Assembly (NCBI GenBank): GCA_036320915.1
Contig: JAXBDG010000009.1
Span: 1,116,001 to 1,180,000 of the forward strand
Reading direction: 5' to 3'
DNA from: Linnemannia elongata
Taxonomy: Eukaryota > Mortierellomycota > Mortierellomycetes > Mortierellales > Mortierellaceae
DNA length: 64,000 nucleotides
The position numbers and the translations under genes are program-made. A model generated the notes under the pieces. That model had not been told where the DNA came from and made no database searches. It worked only from the letters and a program-made list of their open reading frames with translations. Below, one piece after another: positions 12,534 to 22,818 of the stretch (position 1 is the first letter of the stretch; every line of letters begins with the position of its first letter).

Positions 12534-13004
12534 TCACAATGCTTGAAGCGAGGTTTGCCTGATGGTTTCTTTCAAAACTTTAACCGCAGCAAACCGCCGT
12601 CTTCTAGGTGTAGACAAGAGGCAATGTCGCTTGGGTTCGCTGCGTGGGAGCCAAAAATAAAATGTGGTACACTGCGCTGTCGATAACAGTTCGAAATCTG
12701 AAAAACTGGCGCATGTCAATGCCCAATCCTGCTGTCCCAAGTATCTTGAAGGTATCAATTGTCGAGGCATTGCAGCAGAACGCTTGACTGTGTCTGTCAA
12801 AAAGTCAATATAAGCGGATAACGTCTGCGAAAGAAAACGAGAACAATAAAGGAAGTAGAACTTGTATTGTTTGTTTTGGACTGCGGGTTGGTAGAGCGGT
12901 GGTATATTCATGTGCGAGTGAAGGGTGCATGGCGAGTTGAGACGAGGTGCTGTGTTGTATACCTTGGCGTATTCTTTGTAAAAGGCCTTAATCTGGTCAT
13001 CCAT
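12534..13004 (-). CDS. Possible small gene, unknown
   Basis: An open frame beginning MDDQIKAFYKEYAK and running to a stop at 12534 with no interruption (156 residues unspliced). It contains plausible splice sites: a donor after YAK (GTATAC at 12962), an acceptor TTTCGCAG before TLSAYIDF (12825) and an optional later intron (12672–12604). Spliced, it would encode about 88 residues. The segment TLSAYIDFLTDTVKRSAAMPRQ looks protein-like. It could instead be an upstream exon of the ankyrin gene, or chance. I recognise no family. Confidence 0.28.
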   Translation of the reverse strand: MDDQIKAFYKEYAKVYNTAPRLNSPCTLHSHMNIPPLYQPAVQNKQYKFYFLYCSRFLSQTLSAYIDFLTDTVKRSAAMPRQLIPSRYLGQQDWALTCASFSDFELLSTAQCTTFYFWLPRSEPKRHCLLSTPRRRRFAAVKVLKETIRQTSLQAL

Positions 13005-13379
13005 CAGCCAGTGGTGTGTCGATCGGGTCCTTCTTGCAGTCAGTGGCGGTGAAAGTGATGCAACTGTGACAGGAGCGGGTGGGGGGTCCGAATGGTAGCG
13101 AAATGGTTCTGAGTGGAATGAATGGTGGTAACTTTTAAGGATGTCAGTTCCTGAATCCGACGTAGGAGTGATCGAGTCGCCGCGTTGGTGAATGTAGTAG
13201 TTGTTTGAGGGACGTTGATGTTGTGTCCCCGGCTTGACTGTGCTGAAAAGAAAAAAGCGTTGGCTTGAAAAAGGAAAAAAAAAAGCGAGTGGCGAAAGGT
13301 ACAAGGGCGGCAAAACGAAGTATGAAGCCCTTAATCAGTTCTTGCAGTGCAAACTCACTGCAAAGTGCAAACCAACCTT
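13005..13379. other. Region between the possible small gene and the left repeat arm
   Basis: Minus-strand open frame continues through here but with low-complexity and hydrophobic T-rich translation, so I do not call it coding. Nothing else recognised. Confidence 0.35.
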
Positions 13380-13729
13380 TTTTTAAGATCACTTCATTCA
13401 ATCGCGTCTCTTCCGTTGACCACCGCCACCACAATTAACGGCTGCAACAGCAACAACACCTTTTTTCCACTGGTGCTTTTTTTTTCTTTCTCTTTCTCTT
13501 CTTTACCTTGCCACCACCCCTTCCTGTCTTGGTCGTCTTCTTTTTCTTTCTCTCTTTCGTTCTTGCTTCTCTTTGTGATTACTTTGTTCTTCTCCTTTGT
13601 TGGTTTTGTCTCCTTCACTCCCTCTCCCCAATATCAACCGCTATAACTACAGTAACCTGAAGCAACAAGAAAACTAAACCCTTGACTAACCTCATTCCAC
13701 TCATAAACTTGCCTCTCACCTCTCAGGCT

Positions 13730-15626
13730 GTACACGGACGCGACAACGTCCATTGGAGCTCGGCAACGGACTCTGCATCGGACAGGACATTACCAACAAT
13801 AACCCACCCCAAGGACGACAAATTCAAGACTCCCACGCTTCTCTTCTAACCTCATTGTTTTCTCTTCTTTTCTTTTCTCCTGTTCCTTTTTGTTTCTTTT
13901 TCGCACCCATGGCCTAGCCGTGTTTTTTCGCTCCCTTTTCCCAACCACTTCCTTGTTCCCCTTCTACCTTGTCTATTGCCACTCTCTTTCCCTGTCCATT
14001 TTGTCAGAGGGACGAACTACTGTGTATTCATATCCACTCGCTAAGCAGGGTGCGTCAGGGCTGGGTTCTCTTCTTTGGGTGCATGATAAGATGCTTCGTC
14101 GCTCACAGGAGAGTACCCAGCAGGTACTTCAACAGGCCACCTGGAGCCTGGTAAGCGTTTCGGTGACTGATTATGCCCGTTTGTGTTGCAACATGGTAGC
14201 GCCCGATTGTGGTGGAGACTTTTCTTTTCTCCTGTTCCTTCTTGTTTCTTTTTCGCACCCATAGCCTAGTCGTGCTTTTTCTTTCTGGTTTCGTTCCCTT
14301 TTCCCAACCAATTCTTTGTTCCCCTTCTACCTTTTCTATTGCCCTTCTCTTTTCCCTGTCCATTTTATCAGAGGGAAGAGCTACTGTGTATTCATATCCA
14401 CTCGTTAAGCAGGGTGCGTCAGGGCTGGGTTCTCTTCTTTGGGTGCATGATAAGATGCTTCGTCGCTCACAGGAGAGTGCCCAGCAGGTACTTCAACAGG
14501 CCACCTGGAGCCTGGTAAGCGTTTCGGTGACTGATTATGCCCGTTTGTGTCGCGACACGGTAGCGTGGTGGTACCCTTCCATCTCTTCTATTGCCAACTC
14601 TCTTTTCCCTTCTTATTTTGCCTGAAATCATTTTGAGGGTCCAACTACTGTGTATTCATATCCACTCGCTAAGCAGGGTGCGTCAGGGCTGGGTTCTCTT
14701 CTTTGGGTGCATGATAAGATGCTTCGTCGCTCACAGGAGAGTACCCAGCAGGTACTTCAACAGGCCACCTGGAGCCTGGCAGGCGTTTCGGTGACTGATT
14801 ATGCCCGTTTGTGTTGCAACATGGTAGCGCCCGATTGTGGTGGAGACTTTTCTTTTCTCCTGTTCCTTCTTGTTTCTTTTTCGCACCCATAGCCTAGTCG
14901 TGCTTTTTCTTTCTGGTTTCGTTCCCTTTTCCCAACCAATTCTTTGTTCCCCTTCTACCTTTTCTATTGCCCTTCTCTTTTCCCTGTCCATTTTATCAGA
15001 GGGAAGAGCTACTGTGTATTCATATCCACTCGTTAAGCAGGGTGCGTCAGGGCTGGGTTCTCTTCTTTGGGTGCATGATAAGATGCTTCGTCGCTCACAG
15101 GAGAGTGCCCAGCAGGTACTTCAACAGGCCACCTGGAGCCTGGTAAGCGTTTCGGTGACTGATTATGCCCGTTTGTGTCGCGACACGGTAGCGTGGTGGT
15201 ACCCTTCCATCTCTTCTATTGCCAACTCTCTTTTCCCTTCTTATTTTGCCTGAAATCATTTTGAGGGTCCAACTACTGTGTATTCATATCCACTCGCTAA
15301 GCAGGGTGCGTCAGGGCTGGGTTCTCTTCTTTGGGTGCATGATAAGATGCTTCGTCGCTCACAGGAGAGTACCCAGCAGGTACTTCAACAGGCCACCTGG
15401 AGCCTGGCAGGCGTTTCGGTGACTGATTATGCCCGTTTGTGTTGCAACATGGTAGCGCCCGATTGTGGTGGAGGAAAGGATGGTGAAGGGAGTCCATGGT
15501 GTGACCCTTACCTTGCTCACTAGCCTGTCACTTGGATGGACACCTATTCAAGAGGCTTCGGCTATTATGCACCCAAATGTCAAGGCCACTTGGGATCTGG
15601 GTGTGGGTCTTGTTAAGCTATTGTAA
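13730..15626 (+). pseudogene. Decayed or atypical gene with tandemly amplified exon (left copy)
   Basis: Five copies of a 143-bp exon-like core (first at 14008–14150) encode GRTTVYSYPLAKQGASGLG and continue to QQATWSL. Each is preceded by a T/C-rich tract ending in CAG or similar and followed by a 49-bp stretch with intron features: GTAAGC donor at 14151, an inner CTGAT branch-like site and a TAG acceptor at 14199. After the fifth copy a last exon (15456–15626) reads RPIVVEERMVKG and ends VGLVKLL plus stop, in phase with the core. Copies 3 and 5 have GCAGGC in place of the GTAAGC donor. An upstream open segment at about 13729–13849 (AVHGRDNVHW) could be an earlier exon. I do not recognise the family, and cannot say whether any product is made. 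Confidence 0.5.
14008..15455 (+). repeat. Tandem exon-like array, five units (left)
   Basis: Core units begin near 14014, 14377, 14643, 15006 and 15271. Spacing alternates 364, 264, 364 and 264 bp, so the higher-order period is 628 bp. Long-spaced units carry the tract following GATTGTGGTGGAGAC; short-spaced units carry a variant with GTCGCGACACGG. Within a class the copies look identical, which suggests recent amplification or homogenisation. Confidence 0.85.
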
Positions 15627-16339
15627 CACCAAGGGGAAAGTTGACATCTACTTTATTATATTTTTTCTTCTTTTCACTCTGTTCACTTCTATTCTCTTCC
15701 TCATTCTTTCTCTCTTTCACTTTCTTTCTTTCTCTTTCTTTCTTTTTCTCTTTCTCTTCCGCTTCCTCCTTTTACGTGTTGTGCTTTGCTATGCTCAGTT
15801 GTCCTTTGCTATGCTTTGTTGAAAATCTAAAGATAGGGCAAGGAAACAAGCGTCAAGTGCAAGTCCCCGGACGCAAGCAATCTGGCCTCTTTGTTCTCCA
15901 AAAGATAGTAAGCATTCGCCTATTCTTTGTGCCCTCCTTCATCACGCGTTTTTTTTTTTTTTTTTTTTTTTTTTCTTTCAATTTAGGTTCTTGATGGTCC
16001 CCTGTTTCTTTTTTCTTTTTCCTATTTTCTTTTTTTTCGTTTCTTTTCGTTTCTTTCCTTTCTTCTTTCGTTTCTTCCCTTGGCTCCTCCTTGTTGCCTA
16101 GTTGCTTTGTTGCTTTGTTGCCTTGTTCAACAACCATTTTGCTCCTACCCCATGTTTGTGCTTCCTTCCCTCAACTTCACCTTCACATCCCCTCCACTGA
16201 ATGTCGTCGATGCTAGGACAAGTAAGTTACTACATAATGCTTGATATGCGGTATATATGTGATTTAATTGAGCGCCTGCCGAGCAGTCGTTAGTTGGTAG
16301 TTTTGCTTGCTCGACATGCCCTTCTTCTTGTCTTTTCTC

Positions 16340-16400
<61 letters not shown>

Positions 16401-16990
16401 TGTGCATTGTCCTGCCCGGGGGACAGGACGACAGGACACGCAGTTCGTTTTTGTCTTGCATCATCGATTGTATTTTATCTGTCTGTTCACACATCATACG
16501 CACCAAACTAGCATTGCCAACTAAAAAGCATTTCTCATTCTCTAGTCAACAGAGTCTATCGATCACACGTACCCAACCACATACCGCCACTTGTACATTA
16601 TTCATCTCAATAAAATGATGCTCTTGTAATGCTCTTGTATCGATGTCGGGGCGTAATATTGATGAGGATGAACATTCTACTCTCTGCCTTTGCGCGGGAC
16701 GGCATCTGGCTGTAACGATAATGGTTTTATGATGTGAACAAGACGAGAAACGTGTGCCTTGTGCAGCTTTTTTTTAAGATCGTGCTGTATGGTCGCGGCA
16801 AAACTGAAAAGCGCGTCAAAAAAATCACGTGCATGAATCCACCAACTCGGTTACAAGCAACGCGTCAAAAAGTCAAAAATGGAGGGTATGGATTTCCTTT
16901 ATTTTTCCCTTTTCTCTTCGTTCTTCTTCTTCCTCCCTTACTTCTCTACATCTCTTCTCCTCGCCCACACACCACCAACTACAATCCACA
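15627..16990 (+). other. Low-complexity spacer inside the left arm
   Basis: T/C-rich tracts (about 15650–15770), a short open exon-like segment at about 15833–15909 (GNKRQVQVPGRKQSGLFVLQ, followed by GTAAGC), a poly-T run at about 15951–15974, and a CT dinucleotide microsatellite at about 16337–16400. An AATAAA with a GT-rich follow-up lies at about 16610, possibly the polyadenylation site of a transcript from the exon array. The last 200 bp form the upstream region of the coiled-coil gene. Confidence 0.5.
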
Positions 16991-18788
16991 ATGCATCAAG
17001 AACACCCCAACACTCCACCTTCCTCCTCCACACCAACCACAACAACCCCAGCCTCCTCCACGCCGAGCACAACAACCTCACCATCCTCCTCAGCTCCTCA
17101 ACTCCCACCCTTCAACACAGGCACCCCTCCAAGCTCCAACCTAACCGCACGGCCATCTACACCATCACCCATGCCTGCGCCCATGTGCCCGCCCATCTTG
17201 TGCATGCCAGAATCAGACATGCACTTGATGTCGCTTTCGGTGCTAAGACAACACATCACCGACGTCCAACAAGGACTCCAACACTTCAACCAACTACGAC
17301 CAAGAGACAGAACCCCCGCCATCAGCCATCAAAGGACCCGTCTAGTAGAGGTTCAAGCTCTACTCGAGAGGATCCGCCGACACAGCCACGACAGACACAG
17401 GGTAAGTCGGTACTATCCTTGGCATTACTACCACCATTTGTAATCACTACTCGCATCTACATCATAACAATCGTCATCTTTGTCATAACTGGCATCAACA
17501 TCATCACCACCATCACCTTCATCACCTTCATCACCATCGTCACCATCGTCACCATCGTCACCATCATTACCACCGCCAGTAGCATCAACCAACCAAATGA
17601 TCACCATCATCTTTCAGTCAACATTCAATAAACTTGTGCTCATAAGCTTTACTTTTTTATATCTTTTCTTTTCTTTTCTTTTCTTTTCTTGTTGGTTTGT
17701 GAAAAAAGGGTCCACCAAGCGACACCCCATCAAGGCCATCCCCAAGGATGCCGTCGATGCGCGGCTCATCGGCCAGCCCCACCAGAACCCCAAGCTCGGT
17801 ATCCCTGTCGTCATCCTCCTCCACCACCACCCATCAGTCCCACCATCTCTCATCAGCGACCTCCACCACCACCCAGCAGCCCCACCATCTCTCATCAGCA
17901 ACCTCCACCACACAACATCTTCATCACCTCCCATCGGCGATCACCACCACCACCATCCAGCAGCCCCATCACCTTCCACCAGCGATCATCACCACCACCG
18001 CCACCCAGCAGCCCCATCACCTCCCACCAGCCATCATCATCACCACCACCCACCAGCCCCATCACCTCCCACCAGTCATCACCACCACCACCCAGCTGGC
18101 CGAGGTAATGACTATTTTCTGATTATTGATGTCCATTGCCAACAAAAGATATATACATCTTTCTTCCCATTCACTACATCCATGCTCATTGACCATCACC
18201 TTCATTTCTTCGCCTTTTCTCACCACATAGGACCCAACCATCCTCAATATGGTCATCTCGATCTCAGAGTTGACCACGGCCATGCAGGGATTAACAACAT
18301 CAATCGGCTATCAACCTGCACCCCAAAACCAGCAGCAAGGGCAGCAGCAAGGACAGCAGCGGCAGCAGCGGCAACAACACCAACAACAACGACAACACCA
18401 ACAACAACGCCAGGGACGAGGCCGCGGCCCCGCCAACCCACCACCACCCAACCCTCCAGAGGTAAATGTTGGAGTTCATTCTGTTTGGGTTATATTAATG
18501 AAAGAGAAGTGGCGGTTCTTCTTCCCCTTGCAATCCTTAATACACATTACCGGTTCACTGATTTATACCTACACCCTTCATTGCCTAATGTTGCAGGCGC
18601 GGACCGTCGAGAGGGACGTCGCGACCCTCAGGCAGGAGGTTGCGGAGCTGCGAATGCAGCTCACACTGCAGGAGCAGCGACACGAGGAGCAATACGCCGA
18701 GCTGTTAAGCCTGATGCAGGCTTTCAGAAGAAGCCTGGCGGCAGGCAATCCTCCACCACAGCCTCAGCCCCGCGGAAAGCGAGGATGA
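16991..18788 (+). CDS. Repeat-rich coiled-coil protein, left copy
   Basis: Four exons: 16991–17401, 17709–18104, 18231–18461 and 18597–18788, GT–AG, all phase 0, 409 residues. Exon 1 gives a Ser/Thr/Pro-rich stretch and then an amphipathic helix (LSVLRQHITDVQQGLQHFNQ and VEVQALLERIRR). Exon 2 is built from an imperfect 15-residue repeat of the type QPHHLPPAIITTTAT. Exon 3 has VISISELTTAMQGL followed by a Gln/Arg tract and Pro-rich end. Exon 4 is a predicted coiled coil (VERDVATLRQEVAELRMQL) with a basic tail PRGKRG. No catalytic domain, signal peptide or membrane segment is visible. The frame is chosen because splice phases agree and because the right-arm copy differs only by insertions of multiples of three. 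AATAAA follows at about 18809. Confidence 0.7.
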
Positions 18789-19154
18789 TGGTATCATAGA
18801 GAACAATTCAATAAAATTGCTATTTGGCTTCATCTAATGTAATTGTGGATATGAATGACAATAAGAGTTTGGGAGGGCGAAGACAGAAAGCAGACAAGAC
18901 GCACAGACAAGGAGGACATAAGGATCAAACCGTCAGACTAGACAACAATGGGGTTTTGTTACATAAATTATTTTAATGGGGCGGAAGCAATGCGATGGTG
19001 TGTATGAAAAAAAAATAATAATGCTTGTCTACTTGGCGTGTGTGAAATGAAACTAAAATACAGATGTGTCGTTCATGAAGACCCGCTCCACCGTCAGTCG
19101 TCCTCGTCCTCTTCGTCCTTGTTGTCGCCGTCATTAGTCGTCCCGGAAGCACGC
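18789..19154. other. Inner edge of the left arm and ARB1 3' region
   Basis: Shared with the right arm up to about 19006; the rest is unique and holds the short 3' untranslated region of the ARB1 gene on the minus strand. No coding frame. Confidence 0.5.
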
Positions 19155-21711
19155 TTAGTTGATGAGACCAGCGTTCTCCAAAGACTTCTTCTGAAGAATC
19201 TTCTTGTACTCGGCGATGGTGCCGTTGAAGACAGAGACACCCTTGTCGACGACGATAATGTGATCAGCAACCTCCTTCAAGAGACGGAAGTCGTGGGAAA
19301 CAAGGACGACACCACCGGTGAAGGTCTTGATGGCCTCGGCAAGAGCATCAATAGACTCCATATCCAAATGGTTAGTAGGCTCGTCCAACAAGAGCATGTG
19401 AGGGCGGGACAAGGCCAACTCGGCAAAGACCAAACGGGTCTGGAGACCGTGGGACAAGTGACCGATGGGCGAGGTCTGGTGAGCGCCGGTAAGACCGTAC
19501 TTGCCGATGTTCTGACGCCAGTAATCAGTATCCTGAGGCATATCGGGGAACTTCTTGCGCAAGTAGTCAATAGGGGAGAGATCCATGTCGAGCTGGTCGG
19601 CAGAGTGCTGGTTGTACTTGCCGAGCTTGAGCTGCATGTGACGCTGGACACGACCCTCGGTGGCGGATAACTCTCCGGTCATCAACTTGAGAAGGGTCGA
19701 CTTTCCGGCTCCGTTGGGTCCGACAAGAGCGACACGGGAGTCCATGTCGATACCGAGGTTGACACCCTTGTAAAGGGCATCCTTCATGTTGCCAGAGTAA
19801 GCAAAGGCAACCTCGTCGAAGGCAAGGACTGGTGGGGGGAGCTTGTCGGTGTCCGAGAACTTGAACTTGAACAACAGTGGGGGGTCGACCTTCTCGATCA
19901 AACCAGCAGCCTCCATCTTGTCGATAATCTTCTGCTTGGACTTGGCCTGTCTGACCAAGTTGGCATAGGTACCGGCGGAAGCGATGAACTTCTTGATGTG
20001 GGCGATTTCCTCCTGCTGCTTGACGTAGGCCTTCATCTGGTTGACCTCCAACTCAGCACGGGTCTTGACGTAGGTATCGTAGTTACCACCATAGTTGACG
20101 AGCTTGCGCTTGTGGTTCAAGTTCATGATGTTGGTGCAGACTCCGTTCAAGAAATCCTGGGAGTGGGAGATAAGGATGAGGATACGGTCGTATCTGGAGA
20201 GGTAGTCCTCGAGCCACACACAGGCCTCGAGATCCAAATGGTTGGTGGGCTCATCGAGGAGGAGAAGGGTGGGCTTGACGAAAAGGGCCTTGGCGAGGGC
20301 GACACGCATACGCCATCCTCCGGACATGTCCTTGGTGGCCTTGAGCATGTCCTTCTTGGTGAAACCGAGACCGTGGAGGAGGGTGGCGGCACGGGTGTCG
20401 AAAGTGGAGGGATCGAGCTCCTCGATACGCTCGTAGATGTCGTCGAGGAGGGGGTTGTCGGCACCGTCGACCTCAGCCAACATGTCCTCAACCTGCTTCT
20501 CCAAACGCTCAACCTCGATCTTGGCCTCGACGACGACGGCCTCGATGGCGTTGTAGTCTGAGGGGGCAGCCTCCTCTTGCAACAAGTAGATCTAAAGGTA
20601 AGGTAAGGTAGGGTAGCGGAGTAATAAAAAATAAAATATTTTTTTTTGGTTTAGTCTCAAGCGGCTGACTGCGTCATTGTCATTGGCAAATCAAAAGAAA
20701 AAGAAAAAAAAAACGAGGGGGCACTGCAAGGGGAAGGGGGAAAGGGACCCGAAAGATAAGAGAATGCAGAAGGTTGGAACAAAGTAGGCAAGGGACCCAA
20801 AGAAAAGAAATAATAAAAGAAACGAATGCGGGCGAGGGCTGGGAGAGAGGGTGTAAACGGAAAAAAGAAAAAAAAAAAAAAAGATAAAAGGGCAAAAGGG
20901 AGAAAGGGGAGGCGGAATTATCACAAGGAAAGACAAATAGAAACAAGGTACGATAGGAAGCAAAAGCAATAAAGAAAAATCTTCTGCTCCCCCTGTGTTC
21001 CAACTGATTCGTTTTAAAAAAGACAAGGGTCATTTGAAAAATGGGGTTGGTGCTGTCTGTGTCTCTGTCTCTGTTTCTGTCTCTCACTCTCTTGTGTTCA
21101 ATCATCGGAATTGTCTGTGCGTTGTATGTGGTTGTGGTTGTGCCGCTGTTGCTGTTGCCGTTGGTATTGTTGCATGTCTCTCTCTTTCTCTCTCTCTGTA
21201 TCTGTGTGTCTGTCGTCTTGGATCGATCTGTGCTGTTGCTGTTACTGTTACCGCTGTGGTTGTTGGTGTTGTTTTTTGCTGAGACTATACTTACATCAAT
21301 GTGCTCAGGAATGGGGACCTCACGAGCAGCAAGGCACTCGAGGAAGGTGGACTTTCCGGAACCGTTGGCTCCGATAAGACCATAACGACGACCAAAGTTG
21401 AGATCGATATCGGTGTTGGAGATCAACTCACGACCGTGGAAACGGAGGGAGAAGGACTCGATCTTGATATCACGAGAGAGGGGCTGGGAAGTCAAGACAC
21501 CGGTCGAAGAACGATCGCCTCCCTTGGTCTTGGCAATTTCAATAGCGCTCATGGCAGGGGCGAGGGTGTCGACCTCATCATCGTCGCCAGGGGCGGGGGT
21601 GTTGCGGCCGTTGGTGCCGGCGGGGGTAGAGGCGGCAGAGGACTTCTTGGAAGCCTCCTTGGCGGCCTTGGCTGCGAGACGCTTTTGCTTGGAGGCGGAG
21701 AGGGCGGACAT
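19155..21711 (-). CDS. ARB1: ABC-F family ATPase, ARB1/ABCF2 type
   Basis: Two exons, 21711–21295 and 20591–19155, phase 0, 617 residues. The N-terminus is a basic SALSASKQKRLAAKAAKEAS extension typical of Arb1. The first nucleotide-binding domain has Walker A GANGSGKST, signature MSGGWRMR and Walker B LLLLDEPTNHLDL; the second has GPNGAGKST and LLLDEPTNHLDM followed by SHDFRLL. No membrane domain is present. In yeast Arb1 is essential, shuttles between nucleus and cytoplasm and assists ribosome biogenesis. The second signature reads LSHGLQTR rather than a usual LSxGQ form, so its Gln is replaced by Leu. The intron (20592–21294) is 703 bp, long for this window, and carries GT/CT-rich low-complexity sequence. 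Confidence 0.94.
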
Positions 21712-21962
21712 GATGTTGGTGTGAGGAGAGGAGGGGAGGAGAAAGGGAAGGAAGAAAGAAGGAAAAGAGGGGAGAGGGGGGGAAGAAAAAGAAAGGAAAT
21801 GGACGAAGGTGGGAGGGGGAGGTAAAGAGGAGAAGAAGGGCAGAAGAAAGAATAAAAAAGAAGGAACAAAATAGCCACCTGGGTCACTCTATTGGCTCGC
21901 TTTGTCTCTTTTTTGCTCTTTTCGATTCTGTACGATACAGCCACACAGACACAAAGGACTTC

Positions 21963-21998
<36 letters not shown>

Positions 21999-22818
21999 AG
22001 AGTGTTTACTCTTCGGACACAAGCCACTCAACTTTATTGTCCGGTGCACGTGACACGACTGCAGATCAATCTCCTCAAATCTCCAATATTTTTTTTCCCT
22101 CGTTTGTTGGCTGGACTCCCTTGAGGTTGAAAGCCAATCAACCCAACCCCAGCGCGGTCTGCGATGGTGCAATCAATCGACTGGAATCGAGCACAGGGGT
22201 GCTTGTGCACTGAGTGTATGCAAATAGATAAATAGGCGTGTACCCTAAAGGCCACAAGGAATGAGTACCTTTGCGGCCATAGGGCATATCTGTTAAGTAT
22301 TGATTTGCAAACAACAGACACCCTCTCTTTCTCGTTTACCCTCTCCCACGACTCCACTCCTCTCTACTTCTCTCTCTTTTCCCTTGTTCCTTTTCTCTTC
22401 CTCTTCTTCTTCTTCTTTCCCTTCCCTTCCCCTTTCACCTTCCTTTACTCCCTTTCCATACTGAATACAACCGTTTGGTTTCTTACTGACAAGTCGATCC
22501 CACAACCAGTCCAATCAAACTTCCCCTTCCTCATTCCTCATTCAATACACTCTCCCATACTCACTCGCCCCTCCACACCACACACACACACACACATACG
22601 CACATACAATCACATATACGGACATATACACAGACCCTGTTAATGCAGCATTGCAACCCTCTCCCACTCTATCACTCACATTAGTACATTCAAAGGCGGC
22701 AAACATACGCATTCTCCTTTAACTTGGTCCTCACCGACCTTGATTTTTTTTTGTTGTTGTTGTACACTCGTTCCCCTCTGTTGCTCCTTCCCCTACACAC
22801 CTACACATATATCTCACA
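21712..22818. promoter_or_regulatory. Divergent upstream region of ARB1 and the ZIP transporter
   Basis: Contains a C/T-rich leader next to the ARB1 start, a poly-A run of about 33 bases at 21964–21996, a long pyrimidine block at 22315–22460 and a CA repeat at about 22577–22594. The plus-strand pyrimidine tract just before 22819 resembles a fungal leader. No gene seen. Confidence 0.5.

Larger units (their letters stand above)
13380..19006 (+). repeat. Left arm of a very large inverted repeat
   Basis: This segment is repeated in reverse orientation at 37214–43440. From about 13540 to 18990 the two copies read essentially identically apart from homopolymer, microsatellite and tandem-repeat length changes. 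At the outer edge (about 13380–13530) similarity falls clearly, while at the inner edge it stops near 19006, about 150 bp before the ARB1 stop codon. I see no obvious short terminal inverted repeats, target-site duplication, transposase or reverse transcriptase. The arm contains an exon-like tandem array, CT-rich microsatellites, a poly-T run and a four-exon coiled-coil gene. Confidence 0.93.

Noticed and set aside
14008..15455. Direct repeats with regular spacing resembling a CRISPR array
   Set aside because: Units are over 260 bp, spacers are themselves repeated, and the setting is a eukaryotic intron-containing region.
13890..15523. Long open frames within the arrays (MVETFLFSCSFLFLF-type) as separate proteins
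   Set aside because: They read through T-rich intron-like tracts giving F/L/S runs; only the core peptide looks coding.
16337..16400. CT dinucleotide block read as a Ser/Leu-rich protein
   Set aside because: Plain microsatellite; translation is an alternating SL/RE artefact on either strand.
17597..18799. 400-residue alternative frame across exons 2–4 of the coiled-coil gene
   Set aside because: It translates introns and a His/Pro repeat open in all frames; the spliced phase-0 model ends in a proper coiled coil.
13380..19006. Interpretation as an LTR retrotransposon or TIR DNA transposon
   Set aside because: No polymerase, integrase, protease or transposase motifs, and no terminal repeats or target duplications that I can see at the arm ends.
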